This document shows positions 17,806 to 26,804 of a stretch of 64,000 bases of DNA, piece by piece. Each line of letters starts with the position of its first letter. Position 1 is the first letter of the stretch. The notes under the pieces were generated by a model that saw only the letters and a list, made by a program, of their open reading frames with translations, was not told the DNA's origin and did not search any database. The DNA lies in NCBI GenBank assembly GCA_012270065.1, contig JAAXJB010000112.1:1-64000 (forward strand), in the 5' to 3' direction. This DNA is from Rubripirellula sp. (lineage in GTDB: Bacteria; Planctomycetota; Planctomycetia; Pirellulales; Pirellulaceae). The translations under genes were made by a program, and so were the position numbers.

Positions 17806-18297
17806 ATGACCAAAAAAATCCTTTTCGTTTGCATGGGTAATATTTGCCGTTCACCGGCGGGTGAAGCCGTCATGCAGAGATTTGCCGAAGAGTTCCGTGT
17901 TGATGTCGAAATCGATTCCGCCGGAACGCATGGCTATCATGTTGGCGAGGATGCTGACGCCCGGATGCGAGCGGCCGCAGAAGCCCGGGGCTACGAACTC
18001 ACCAGCCGTGCCCGCAAGGTCACCGCCGAAGACCTTGATCCGGCCCGCTTTGATCTCGTTCTGGCGATGGACGCCGAGAATCATGCAATCCTGCTGGAAA
18101 CCGCCGGTGGCCTGATGACTCACATCCGGATGTTCAGCGACTATCTTGATGACAATTGGCCCGCGGATGTGCCCGATCCGTACTATGGTGAAGAAGACGG
18201 ATTTGATCAGGTTCTCGACATGCTCGAAGAAGGATGTCCGGTCATTCTGCAGACACTCATGGGCGAAGGCATCTTTGACGGTATGTTCGAAGAATAA
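17806..18297 (+). CDS. Low-molecular-weight protein-tyrosine phosphatase
   Basis: 163 residues, ATG with GGAA seven bases upstream. The P-loop CMGNICRS (Cys9 to Arg15) fits C(x)5R, and the general-acid Asp is in the DPYYGEEDGF loop. The enzyme removes phosphate from phosphotyrosine through a cysteinyl-phosphate. Bacterial relatives (Wzb, YwlE) act on tyrosine kinases of exopolysaccharide systems or on arginine phosphate. After the P-loop comes SPAGEAV rather than SPMAEAV of many homologues, a mild variation. No kinase gene is nearby, so its partner is not shown by context. Confidence 0.93.
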   Translation: MTKKILFVCMGNICRSPAGEAVMQRFAEEFRVDVEIDSAGTHGYHVGEDADARMRAAAEARGYELTSRARKVTAEDLDPARFDLVLAMDAENHAILLETAGGLMTHIRMFSDYLDDNWPADVPDPYYGEEDGFDQVLDMLEEGCPVILQTLMGEGIFDGMFEE

Positions 18298-18464
18298 TCT
18301 CCTTGCCAGTGCAAAAAATTTCCATCTCGACAAGTCCTGCATCGCCACGTTCTGCGATTCACATCCGGGGCCGTCGATTCCAAGCTGGATCCTGCGCAAG
18401 GTTCGAAGCATCCATTGTTCGATCACCGCTAACGAAGGATTTGCCATCACCGGCACCGGATGAA

Positions 18465-19124
18465 TCACTTCTGGCGTGCGCGCCGCGTGCGACGGGTGCG
18501 TTCAAAACGCACAGCGCATCCCACAGGAATCGTCTCTGACGCCTCAATCGCTTTACCGGCTAACGTTGCATCAAGAGCATCTTCAACGTAGCGTTTCGAG
18601 ATCTTTCTGCCCTCGGGACTATCATCCAATGCTCCCATGTAAACAACTTTCCGATTCTGATCGAGCACAAAGAACTCGGGCGTGCGTTTTGCGCCAAAGT
18701 CCCTTGCGATTTGCTGCGTTTCATCGAACAAGTACTCAAACGGGAAACCTTTTTCCTTCGCTTTTTCCTTCATGGCTGGCAACAAATCATCTTCGACCTT
18801 GTTCACATTGATAGCTACCAATGCAACTTTCTGTTCCCGGTATTTTTCGTTCAATGCGATCAGACGGTCTTCAACATCAACGGCGTAGGGACAACTGTTA
18901 CAAGTGAAGACAACGACAATGGCCTTTGCCGATTTGAGATCCGAACGTGAGTGATCTTTCCCGTCTACTCCCGGCAGGGATACCCAAACCGGAGCGTCAT
19001 CACCAATGCTGAGCGTGGAGTTGTACTTGCCCGCATTGGAGTTGCTCACCAATGCAAGAAGAGTCAAGGTCGTGGTGAGCAGTGCAAGTCTGAATGCAGG
19101 CATGATCAGGTCTTTTTTCGTCAT
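18465..19124 (-). CDS. Exported redoxin/thioredoxin-like protein
   Basis: About 219 residues from ATG 19124, or 212 from ATG 19103; both give a signal peptide (LALLTTTLTLLALVSNSNA). The mature part is an AhpC/TSA-type thioredoxin fold with redox motif CNSCPY in FTCNSCPYAVD, the cis-Pro region KRTPEFFVLD, and a Gly-Val strand after it. This resembles the planctomycete TlpA/ResA-like redoxins that reduce or form disulfides, or handle peroxide, in the periplasm. The tail is basic and rich in Arg-Thr (RTRRTRRARQK), unusual for the fold. Gene stands alone between convergent neighbours. Confidence 0.87.
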   Translation of the reverse strand: MTKKDLIMPAFRLALLTTTLTLLALVSNSNAGKYNSTLSIGDDAPVWVSLPGVDGKDHSRSDLKSAKAIVVVFTCNSCPYAVDVEDRLIALNEKYREQKVALVAINVNKVEDDLLPAMKEKAKEKGFPFEYLFDETQQIARDFGAKRTPEFFVLDQNRKVVYMGALDDSPEGRKISKRYVEDALDATLAGKAIEASETIPVGCAVRFERTRRTRRARQK

Positions 19125-19354
19125 CGCGAGGCGGGAATGGAGATTCGCGGTGCATTTTATCTTCTCAGAGCCTGAAACTCGACAACCAATGGAAAAAGCA
19201 AGCTGCACTCACTTGGCGGCAAACGCGAGAAAGATTGCCATCTGAAGCTTGCGAACAGCCATTCAATCCCAGACATGCAGATTGGTGCGTGCTACGCATT
19301 AGCCAGAATGCTCACGATCTGGTTTCACCAACGCTGTCACCAGACCGCAATCTG

Positions 19355-20464
19355 TCATCGACGTGCCAGTTCCCTTAACAGCTCGATGCCCCGATGCAAG
19401 GTTTCATCCGGGGCTGCGAAACTGATGCGAAAATGGGAGTCACGGTGGCTGAATATATTGCCTGGAATGATCAGCAAGCCTCGGGAAATCGCTTCTTCGA
19501 CAAAGGCTGCGCCGCTTGTGACGGGCGCTTTCGGAAACACATAAAAAGCCCCTCCGGGTTTTACAAGCTCATAAACATCGCTCAACCCTTCTACGATCAG
19601 GTCCCGTTTTCTTCGGTAGTCGGCAAGATAGCCATCGAGACTTGTTTCCAACGCACGAATTGCCCCCCACTGAGCGGGCTGCGGTGAACAGACAAACGAA
19701 TACTGCTGCAATTTGAGCATCGCAGCCATGATATCGGCAGGTCCATGCACGTATCCCACTCGCCATCCTGTCATTGCATGACTCTTGCTGAAACCATCAA
19801 TCACGATGGTCTGGTCGTTGTAGACCGCCGGCGACACAAATTCGTCATCGTAGTGAAACGTGCTATAGATTTCGTCAGACACCAGAGCGATGTTCTTTTC
19901 TGCCGCCAGTTCTGCGACCTGCTTCAAATCGGATGCCGACGCAGTGACACCGGTAGGATTGGCCGGGCTATTGAGCAGAATCATCTTGGTTCGCGGAGTG
20001 ATCGCTGCCTCGATTTTTTCGGGGTCCAGCCGAAAGTCCGGATAGGAATCAACAGGAACGGGGATCCCGCCACACATTTGCACAAGAGCAGGGTACATCA
20101 CAAAGAACGGGTCAAGATAAATCACCTCGTCCCCCGGATTGACCATCGAGAGCATCGACAACATCAAACCACCACTCGTGCCACTGCTGACAAAAACCTC
20201 ACGGTCATCATGCTGTGCATACTGTTGAGCGACCTTGGCTTGCAGGCTCTCCCGCAACGGGGCGATACCCTGGGTCGGTGAGTAAGCATTCTTACCGGAT
20301 TCAATGGCCTCAATCGTGGCCTGCCTGATTTCTCCCGGGACATCGAAATCAGGCTGCCCTATCGACAGATTGATCGGGTCCTCAAGCTTGGCTGCGAGGT
20401 CAAAAACACGACGTATACCACTGCTGTCAAACGATTCAGCACGATCAGAAATCCACGGATGCAT
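19355..20464 (-). CDS. Class I/II pyridoxal-phosphate aminotransferase
   Basis: 369 residues, ATG at 20464. The fold-type I pattern is complete: INLSIGQPDFDVP near the start, YSPTQGIAPLRE, NSPANPTG, DEIYSTFHYD, and the Schiff-base lysine in GFSKSHAMTGWRVGY (Lys about 227). It belongs to the aspartate-aminotransferase-like group (AspC/PatA/MalY neighbourhood); the exact amino donor cannot be read from sequence. It transfers the amino group from an amino acid to a 2-oxo acid in the cytoplasm. No operon partner; next gene on that strand is 230 bases downstream. Confidence 0.92.
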   Translation of the reverse strand: MHPWISDRAESFDSSGIRRVFDLAAKLEDPINLSIGQPDFDVPGEIRQATIEAIESGKNAYSPTQGIAPLRESLQAKVAQQYAQHDDREVFVSSGTSGGLMLSMLSMVNPGDEVIYLDPFFVMYPALVQMCGGIPVPVDSYPDFRLDPEKIEAAITPRTKMILLNSPANPTGVTASASDLKQVAELAAEKNIALVSDEIYSTFHYDDEFVSPAVYNDQTIVIDGFSKSHAMTGWRVGYVHGPADIMAAMLKLQQYSFVCSPQPAQWGAIRALETSLDGYLADYRRKRDLIVEGLSDVYELVKPGGAFYVFPKAPVTSGAAFVEEAISRGLLIIPGNIFSHRDSHFRISFAAPDETLHRGIELLRELARR

Positions 20465-20675
20465 GTTCTATTTTTCAATCCAGAGATAATTTTCCACAGG
20501 AGGAGACTGTAACACTGTCAAACCCACCATCGAATCAGGGCGGGATTCCCAGAACTTTGTGTGGGGGTGCCTCCGGGGTACAAGACGAAACTCTACTGTG
20601 GCGGTTATGATCTAGGCCCTGCTGCACAGCAACAGTTTACCAAGCTTTGAGCACTTCGCAGAAGAGGTCGCGTGC

Positions 20676-21236
20676 ATGTCTGACATTCGGTTTGTCGAAC
20701 CCGTGATCCGTTTCTGCGCTGTCATCACCCGGCATCCGGAGGCACGGCAGTGGGCGACTGCACGCATGACAGAACGCTGGGGAGCAACCACGGTCTGCTC
20801 CTCGGAAATTCCGTTCGAAGCCGGTGGTTATTACCGACCATCGATGGGTGCAGATTTACGTAAATCATTGATCGCTGTCGCAGGCTTCGCCGATCCCGGT
20901 GACCTGGCTGACTGGAAAACCGAATCCAATCAATGGGAACAGGAGTACGCAGAAGCGTCAAACCATGACGAGTCGCGTCCACTGAACCTCGACCCTGGAT
21001 ACATGACACAAGCGAAACTGGTACTCGCCACCACCAAAGATCGAGACCATCGTCTTTATCTACGGGACGGCATGTTCGCTGAGGTAACTCTGAATTACGT
21101 CGGCAAAGTCTGGAATCATCACCGCTGGACCTACCCGTCCTATCGCACCAGTGCTGTGGCAGATTTTGCCAACCAGTGCCGTGCATTGCTGAGGCAGCAT
21201 CTCAAAGAAACAAGACAGTTTCGCAAACACCCATGA
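20676..21236 (+). CDS. DUF4416 family protein
   Basis: 186 residues, ATG with GAGG eight bases upstream. The family signature is clear: RPLNLDPGYMTQAKLVLATTK followed by RLYLRDGMFAEVTL and a WTYPSYRT end. DUF4416 proteins are found widely in planctomycetes and deltaproteobacteria, cytoplasmic, with no established activity. It is followed after 200 bases by the SDR gene in the same direction. Confidence 0.9.
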   Translation: MSDIRFVEPVIRFCAVITRHPEARQWATARMTERWGATTVCSSEIPFEAGGYYRPSMGADLRKSLIAVAGFADPGDLADWKTESNQWEQEYAEASNHDESRPLNLDPGYMTQAKLVLATTKDRDHRLYLRDGMFAEVTLNYVGKVWNHHRWTYPSYRTSAVADFANQCRALLRQHLKETRQFRKHP

Positions 21237-21435
21237 CGGTTCCGACAGCAATGAGGACCAGGCATGACCGCCTGTCTGGCTCGGGTTTGCAACAACAACA
21301 TGATGGCCTCCATCATCCGTTGCGGCTGTTTGACGTGAGGCCGCGAAAACTGAGGTCGTGTTCAGATGGTGTGACTCTGGTACACTCGAACCTTTGTGCC
21401 ATACACACAACACAAGCATTCCAGGACTCATCAGG

Positions 21436-22170
21436 ATGAATCAGCTAGCAGGTAAGGTTGTCGCGATTACGGGCGGTGGAACAGGTATCGGAGCAGGCAT
21501 CGCAAAATCCTTGGCTGAAGCGGGATGCAAGGTCACCGTTGGCGGTCGACGTCTGGAACCACTTCAGGCCCTTTCAGACCAGGTAGAAAGTGAACATCCG
21601 ATACGTGCTCAGGTCATTGATGTGTCTGAACCCGAAAGTGTGAAAAGCTTCTTTGCTGACATCCGGGAAAACGTTGGTGAGGTCGATATCCTGATCAATA
21701 GTGCGGGGATCAACATCCAGAAACGCACGATGGCAGAAATGTCTCCTGAGGACTGGGAACGTGTCCTGTCAATCAATGCCAGCGGCGCCTACCGTTGCAT
21801 GTACGAAGTCCTTCCTTCCATGCGTGAGCGTCGCGACGGGCTTGTTGTGAACATTTCATCGGTGGCAGGGAAACGTGCGATCACGCTTGGCGGTGTGGTC
21901 TATTGCGCCAGCAAGTTCGCAATGACAGCTCTTGGCACTGCTGTATCCAATGAAATCCGCGAAGAAGGTGTTCGCATCACGAATGTCTATCCGGGCGAAG
22001 TGAACACTCCCATCCTCGACAATCGCCCGACACCGGTTTCGCAGGAACACAAAGACGCGATTCTGCAGCCAGAAGACATCGCCTCGGTGGTGGTGACAAT
22101 CTGCGCGCTGCCACCACGGGCCAATGTGCCGGAAGTGGTCATCAAACCAACCATTCAGGAATGGGTTTAA
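21436..22170 (+). CDS. Short-chain dehydrogenase/reductase
   Basis: 244 residues from ATG 21436; AGGA nine bases upstream makes this start better than the earlier frame at 21358. It has the classical SDR glycine motif TGGGTGIG (12-19), NSAG (88-91), catalytic Ser in NISSVAG (141/142) and YCASK (Tyr156, Lys160). NAD(P)-dependent oxidation or reduction of an alcohol/ketone; substrate not readable. The end of the protein (VVIKPTIQEW) is the usual SDR C-terminus. It precedes scpB by 33-57 bases, so the two are probably cotranscribed, although no functional link is known. Confidence 0.9.
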   Translation: MNQLAGKVVAITGGGTGIGAGIAKSLAEAGCKVTVGGRRLEPLQALSDQVESEHPIRAQVIDVSEPESVKSFFADIRENVGEVDILINSAGINIQKRTMAEMSPEDWERVLSINASGAYRCMYEVLPSMRERRDGLVVNISSVAGKRAITLGGVVYCASKFAMTALGTAVSNEIREEGVRITNVYPGEVNTPILDNRPTPVSQEHKDAILQPEDIASVVVTICALPPRANVPEVVIKPTIQEWV

Positions 22171-22203
22171 GATTCCTGAACGTCGTGAGAAAATCAACAT
22201 CAC

Positions 22204-23022
22204 GTGGAAACAGGATCACAAAACGAAATGGGTTCCTCACCTTCACCAGAATCTGATCATCCATCCGAAAAGATGTCGTCAGAGGATGCATCGCCGGATC
22301 ACGACCAAGAACAGGCAGAGGATCTGGATGGCCTGTCGATGGACGACCTCGGTGCTGCATATGCCCGGGTCGCGGCCGAACATGACCCGGAGGCTTTTGC
22401 CATCGCGGCCGAAGAGGCCGCCACAGAAGACTCTTCCGAGGAGCAAGAATCGGAAACCGAAGACGAAACTCAAGATGAAAACGACGATTTCGTCACTCCT
22501 GAAGCAATTGTCGAAGCCGCTCTCTTTGTTGGTCACCCGGAAAATAAACGACTTACCGAACAGCGTCTTGCATCGTTGATGCGGGACGTGTCTCCGGAAG
22601 AAATCATTGAACTCATCGATCAACTCAATGAATCCTATCAGGAGGCTGACCAGGGCCTGCGCATTGTTCGTGATGAACACGGTTATCGCATGTCCATCGC
22701 GCCGGAGGTCGAGGCAGTGCGACGCTCGTTTTTGGGCAAGGTCCGCGAAACCCGGCTCAGCCAGACCGCGATCGAAGTCCTGTCGCTGGTTGCCTACCAA
22801 CCGGGGATCACAGCACAAAAAGTCCAGGACCAACGGGGCCGTGAAAGTGGTCCTCTGCTGAACCAGCTTGTCCGCAGGCAACTTCTGCGGCTTGAACGCA
22901 TCAAGCCCCCCGAGGGTGGTCGTGCGATTCCGCATTATTATCCGACGGAAAGATTCCTGGTGCTGTTCGGTCTGGAAACACTCGAAGACCTGCCACAAGT
23001 GGATGAAGCTGTTCGCGAATGA
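22204..23022 (+). CDS. scpB: Segregation and condensation protein B
   Basis: 272 residues. From about residue 97 the sequence is ScpB: an N-terminal winged-helix domain (VEAALFVGHPENKRLT), the EEIIELIDQLNESY helix, YRMSIAPEV, and the second winged helix (IEVLSLVAYQPGIT, RGRESGPLLNQLVRR). ScpB binds ScpA and SMC to compact and segregate the chromosome. The first 95 residues are very acidic (many Glu/Asp, few hydrophobics), probably disordered, and longer than in most ScpBs. Start is GTG 22204 or ATG 22228; neither has a strong ribosome binding site. scpA is not in the window. Confidence 0.93.
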   Translation: METGSQNEMGSSPSPESDHPSEKMSSEDASPDHDQEQAEDLDGLSMDDLGAAYARVAAEHDPEAFAIAAEEAATEDSSEEQESETEDETQDENDDFVTPEAIVEAALFVGHPENKRLTEQRLASLMRDVSPEEIIELIDQLNESYQEADQGLRIVRDEHGYRMSIAPEVEAVRRSFLGKVRETRLSQTAIEVLSLVAYQPGITAQKVQDQRGRESGPLLNQLVRRQLLRLERIKPPEGGRAIPHYYPTERFLVLFGLETLEDLPQVDEAVRE

Positions 23023-23085
23023 AAAGTCAAGCCTGACGCAGACTGAATCCAGGAACACGAACTCTGTGGCAACTGCATTCCAGAA

Positions 23086-24429
23086 TCATTCTGTGAATTC
23101 AATGGGCTTCAAACACCAGCCTTGACTGTCATGGACGACTGAATTCATTTTCTGCAATGAATCCATGACCCGGTCGGTTTGAAAGTCGATTTCGACATCG
23201 ATGGCCTCACGCAGAATCCTCTCACAGCGGCGCCGCAGACGGCGAGAACTGAGTGTATCGCTGGCAGTCAGCAGGGCGTATGAAGCAACAATCAACTCAC
23301 ATGTATGCTGCCGGTGGGCTTGTTGGATCAGGCGATGGCCTACTCCGGCGTTTGTGTCCAGCTTTTGGAAATAAAGGTTTCTCGTCAGTTTCAATTCCCG
23401 TTTCTTTTTGGCATCAAAATACCCCAGCGTACTCTTGACCAGATAACCCACCAGCAAACCGATCAGAATCAACGACCAATGCAACGCGATTACAGCAAAC
23501 AGGATCGCGTACTGCGCGATCTTTCGCAGTGACATGAGAAAACCACCGAGACTTGGCACAATGATCTTCACATGATCCAACCCTGAAATTCGCACGCGGG
23601 CCCCAGGCAAAAGAGTATCCACATCCTCTTTGGGAATGTTCTTGAACATTCGCAGATGCATTTGATTGGTTCCCAGGGATTCGGTTCCCTGCAGGTCTGA
23701 CTTCAGCTGAAAGGCGATCGTCATGCGTTGATAGACTGGGATCTCAAATGACTCCATGCGATAGAACTTCCGTAACCGACGCCGAAAACGGGTCCCCATG
23801 ATATCACCGCGTGCATACACGACCAGTTTTTCAAAAACCCCCAGATCGACATTCAAAGGAACGCCCCACTGGCTGGCGATCCCCATACATTTTTCGATCT
23901 CCTGCTGCTCGATTTTTCGGTAACCCGCGTCATGCATGACTTTGCCCAGCAACTCGAATACATGGTTCATCGCATTCTGCGTTGCTGATGGGCCAGGTTC
24001 TTCTGATACTTGCTGCGACGTTTCATCAGCTTGGGACGCTGCATTGCATGCCCCCTGATGACTATGCAAAGTTTCCGGCGAATCCTGTTTCGTTTCAGCA
24101 CTCAAGTCAACGCAGAGCGGTTTACAATCACTGTCAGGATCAACCGGAGCATAGTGAGAAGCAAAGTCACGGTGATAATCCCCGGTTTGCTGATGGACAA
24201 AGCGGTCAATGGCTTCACAACGTTGCATGAACTCCGGATAACGTTCTTCTGGCAATTCACCACGTTCGAGCAGATATTTTGCCAGCACACCGGCTTTCAA
24301 GGGAATGTACGGTTCAATCGACCAATGCCCAGCGTCATCCTGAATCATCCCATCGGTCGTTGCGCTGTAGAATGAGCGTCCGACCGTGCTTCCACCATTG
24401 ATTGTGAAACCAGGTAACAATCCACTCAT
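23086..24429 (-). CDS. DUF3754 (TMEM143-like) membrane protein
   Basis: 447 residues. The N-terminal part contains the family motif YIPLKAGVLAKYLLE (about 41-55). A low-complexity acidic linker (about 100-155) follows, then the conserved block with FKNIPKEDVDTLLPG and KIIVPSLGG (about 270-305), and one or two transmembrane segments (about 310-340, including ILFAVIALHWSLILIGLLVG). The C-terminal part is cytoplasmic and helical. DUF3754 proteins occur in bacteria and mitochondria with no defined activity. The annotated start is ATG 24429, which shares the bases CATG (24427-24430) with the start of the divergent HAD gene. A later ATG at 24348 would still include the conserved block. Confidence 0.85.
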   Translation of the reverse strand: MSGLLPGFTINGGSTVGRSFYSATTDGMIQDDAGHWSIEPYIPLKAGVLAKYLLERGELPEERYPEFMQRCEAIDRFVHQQTGDYHRDFASHYAPVDPDSDCKPLCVDLSAETKQDSPETLHSHQGACNAASQADETSQQVSEEPGPSATQNAMNHVFELLGKVMHDAGYRKIEQQEIEKCMGIASQWGVPLNVDLGVFEKLVVYARGDIMGTRFRRRLRKFYRMESFEIPVYQRMTIAFQLKSDLQGTESLGTNQMHLRMFKNIPKEDVDTLLPGARVRISGLDHVKIIVPSLGGFLMSLRKIAQYAILFAVIALHWSLILIGLLVGYLVKSTLGYFDAKKKRELKLTRNLYFQKLDTNAGVGHRLIQQAHRQHTCELIVASYALLTASDTLSSRRLRRRCERILREAIDVEIDFQTDRVMDSLQKMNSVVHDSQGWCLKPIEFTE

Positions 24430-25192
24430 GAGTCAATCCAATCCCGATGCGTCCAACGTATTCAATTCCAGCCGGACCTCGGCATCCACGGCCAGCGATG
24501 ATTCAAAGCATCCACTCCCGCGTCCCATCTGTGGCGTCGCACTCGACATGGACGGTCTGCTGTTCGACACCGAAGACTTGTATTGGGAAGTAGGAGATAC
24601 AGTATTGCAGAGACGGGGCTTTCGTTACAGCAAAGCTCTTCAAAGTCGGATGATGGGCCGTGTAGGTGTTGCGGCCGTCCAGCAGATGGTCGATTTTCAC
24701 TCGCTGGAAGAAAGTCCGGAAATTCTGTTAGCCGAGTCAGACGAAATCTTTGCCGGGAAACTTGCAGAGGGTGTTCCCTTGATCGATGGTGTCTCTGACT
24801 GGATTGAACACCTGAAAACCCATCAAGTCCCTTTTGGGCTGGCGACCAGCAACCGTCGGAGATTTGTCGACATTCTGTTCCGGGACATACCTTGGCGAAA
24901 AGACCTTGCCTTCACTTTGACAGGAGACGATGTCATTAACGGCAAACCCCATCCAGAAATGTACCTCCGCGCAGCTGGTGAACTGGGAATCTCTCCCGAC
25001 CAGATGCTCGTCCTGGAAGACAGTGGCAATGGTTGTGCCGCGGCCGTAGCAGCGGGCGCACGCACAGTGGCTGTTCCAAGCATTCATACCAAGGACCAGA
25101 ACTTCACCGGTGCCACTCTGCTTGCCAGCAGCATTCGCGACTCACGCCTTTGGGCGATGATAGAACCACCTCAAAAAACCGTCTCGGAATGA
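24428..25192 (+). CDS. HAD-superfamily phosphatase (beta-phosphoglucomutase-like)
   Basis: 254 residues when started at ATG 24428; a slightly earlier in-frame start exists at 24386. HAD motifs: I, DMDGLLFDTE (two Asp, Mg2+-binding); II, LATSNRR (Ser/Thr); III, KPHPEMYLRAA (Lys); IV, LVLEDSGNG (Asp). The cap insertion after motif I is the helical type of beta-phosphoglucomutase and phosphoglycolate phosphatase. It probably hydrolyses a small phosphorylated sugar or metabolite in the cytoplasm. The first 35 residues are Ser/Asp-rich and not conserved. Its start codon overlaps that of the divergent DUF3754 gene. Confidence 0.9.
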   Translation: MSQSNPDASNVFNSSRTSASTASDDSKHPLPRPICGVALDMDGLLFDTEDLYWEVGDTVLQRRGFRYSKALQSRMMGRVGVAAVQQMVDFHSLEESPEILLAESDEIFAGKLAEGVPLIDGVSDWIEHLKTHQVPFGLATSNRRRFVDILFRDIPWRKDLAFTLTGDDVINGKPHPEMYLRAAGELGISPDQMLVLEDSGNGCAAAVAAGARTVAVPSIHTKDQNFTGATLLASSIRDSRLWAMIEPPQKTVSE

Positions 25193-25247
25193 TGGCGGCA
25201 TCGCGAACCAGCAGGAAACCATCCGCCGGGATTCATTCTCACAAACT

Positions 25248-26252
25248 TCAGTGGTTTCCAGTCAGTGGTTCAACCGCGTCGGTCAAGAACCAACCCTCGG
25301 GTGGATCAGGCAAAGCAAACGCTTGATGGTACTCCCGCTGTTTCAATTCAATCCACACAAGTGTCTGTTGATGCAGTTTGCTGGGGTTGAGGCGAATCGC
25401 TTTGCGAGCAAGTTTTTTTGCCCGCGTGAAATCCTGCCCGGCGGCAGCTGCCAAGGCAAGATTATGAAGAGCTGCGATCTGCGTGGGATGCTGTTGATAG
25501 ACCTCATTCCAAAGATTCTCTGCTTCACCCCAACGTCCCTTGCGGGCAGCCAGATTGCCCTGCCTGACGGTATCGCTTCCGGGCAGCAGATAAGGCGTCT
25601 CCAGTACGACATCAAATCGGTCAACCGATGGAGCGATCAGCCGCAGTGCTTCCCTTGCCATCGCGGTGCACAACACATCGTTTGCATCTGAAACGAACGC
25701 GAGATCAGGATAGATTCTTCGAGCAGCATTGACATCCAGAACGATCGGTGTGCCGCCTCCGGGGTGAGCGGCATCCAACCCGGTAAGTCGCCAGGACATG
25801 CTCAAAGTTCCAGCGTTCCGGTCGTCATGAAAGGAAGGATTTTTTTTCGAGATCACTTCCCCCCTCAAGACATAATCAATGCCCTGATTCCGCGCAACGG
25901 TAGCCACGGCCAAGTCATTTGGGATCTCTTCCATGGCCGAAACGAGCTGGATTCCGCTGCTGGTTCGGTGATCGAGTTGCGAGCTGCGAGACTCGTAAGT
26001 CACCAGATCCCCCAAACTGATCATGGTTACCTGCCGCCCGTGATCGGCGGGTGCTTGACTGAAAAGTTGCTGCTCAATGGGACGCGTCAACTCTTTTGGC
26101 CCAAGCACACCGGACAAAGCAACTCTTTTACCAACAGCTGATTCCAACTGTGGAGGCGTCCATGCGTGAATCGGAACGGTAGTTCGACAGCCCGAACTGA
26201 TCGTCACCAAGACGCAGGTCAACAGAATCCATGAGGGAACGGAGCGGCACAT
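25248..26252 (-). CDS. Lipoprotein with C-terminal TPR units
   Basis: 334 residues; ATG 26252 follows AAGGG by seven bases. Lipobox ISSGC (about 18-22) predicts a lipoprotein. Residues about 35-210 form an alpha/beta domain with VALSGVLGP, IDYVLRGEVISKK and SWRLTGL strands, resembling the TolB N-terminal type of fold used by envelope lipoproteins. The last 110 residues carry TPR-like helices (GRWGEAENLWNEVYQQHP, ALHNLALAAAAGQDF). It is the last gene of a four-gene minus-strand envelope group. Exact role unknown. Confidence 0.8.
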   Translation of the reverse strand: MCRSVPSWILLTCVLVTISSGCRTTVPIHAWTPPQLESAVGKRVALSGVLGPKELTRPIEQQLFSQAPADHGRQVTMISLGDLVTYESRSSQLDHRTSSGIQLVSAMEEIPNDLAVATVARNQGIDYVLRGEVISKKNPSFHDDRNAGTLSMSWRLTGLDAAHPGGGTPIVLDVNAARRIYPDLAFVSDANDVLCTAMAREALRLIAPSVDRFDVVLETPYLLPGSDTVRQGNLAARKGRWGEAENLWNEVYQQHPTQIAALHNLALAAAAGQDFTRAKKLARKAIRLNPSKLHQQTLVWIELKQREYHQAFALPDPPEGWFLTDAVEPLTGNH

Positions 26253-26311
26253 GCTCTTTCCCTTAAAGTTTGTCGGCCTGACGAGTCAAGTTCGATTGAC
26301 CAGGACGGACA

Positions 26312-26653
26312 TCATGCCGAGATGGCCAGCGGTTCCTTGACAGCCACGTTCAGGCTTTCACGGCGAATCCCGTCGCTTCCGTAAAAGATCACGGTATTTT
26401 TGGAAAAATCACAAATGGCGGTCAACTTGACACTTCTGGGCCCATGGACACAGAAGTAAACCCCTACGGTTTCTCCACTTCGAATCACTTCCCGCTGCGT
26501 CATCGGGAATTGGTGGGGCACAAGATGCCCAAGTTCACAGAGTCTTTTTTCGACAGTGACGCAAAGGGTCGAAAAGTCAATTTTGCGAGGCGATAAGCCG
26601 ATCATCTGCATCCATTGGGCTGGCGGAGCAATCAGTTCAAGCCGCAGGGACAA
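26312..26653 (-). CDS. Conserved small protein of unknown function
   Basis: 113 residues. The start is TTG at 26653, supported by AAGGA six bases upstream; the first ATG would remove conserved-looking sequence. No signal peptide and no membrane helix; composition is that of a soluble alpha/beta protein with strands such as VGVYFCVHGPR and NTVIFYGSDG. I recall similar planctomycete hypothetical proteins but know no activity. The gene lies between two lipoprotein genes, 60 and 150 bases from its neighbours. Confidence 0.7.
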   Translation of the reverse strand: MSLRLELIAPPAQWMQMIGLSPRKIDFSTLCVTVEKRLCELGHLVPHQFPMTQREVIRSGETVGVYFCVHGPRSVKLTAICDFSKNTVIFYGSDGIRRESLNVAVKEPLAISA

Positions 26654-26804
26654 GGTGATTCCTTTCCCCGGCAGCGTTGGTATCGGCGGCCCAGTCGCTG
26701 GAATTTAGCTCTCCACCAAGACTCTCCCGGCAAGAGCATCAAGCACGGCAATGCGTGCGGATTGTACGGTTTCGATGCCCCGTCCACGATTTTTCAATGT
26801 TCAC

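Noticed and set aside
17851..18468. 205-residue minus-strand frame over the tyrosine phosphatase gene
   Set aside because: Antisense to a gene with an intact P-loop and start signal.
22279..23058. 259-residue minus-strand frame over scpB
   Set aside because: Antisense shadow of a conserved gene; composition Phe/Arg-rich and unlike a protein.
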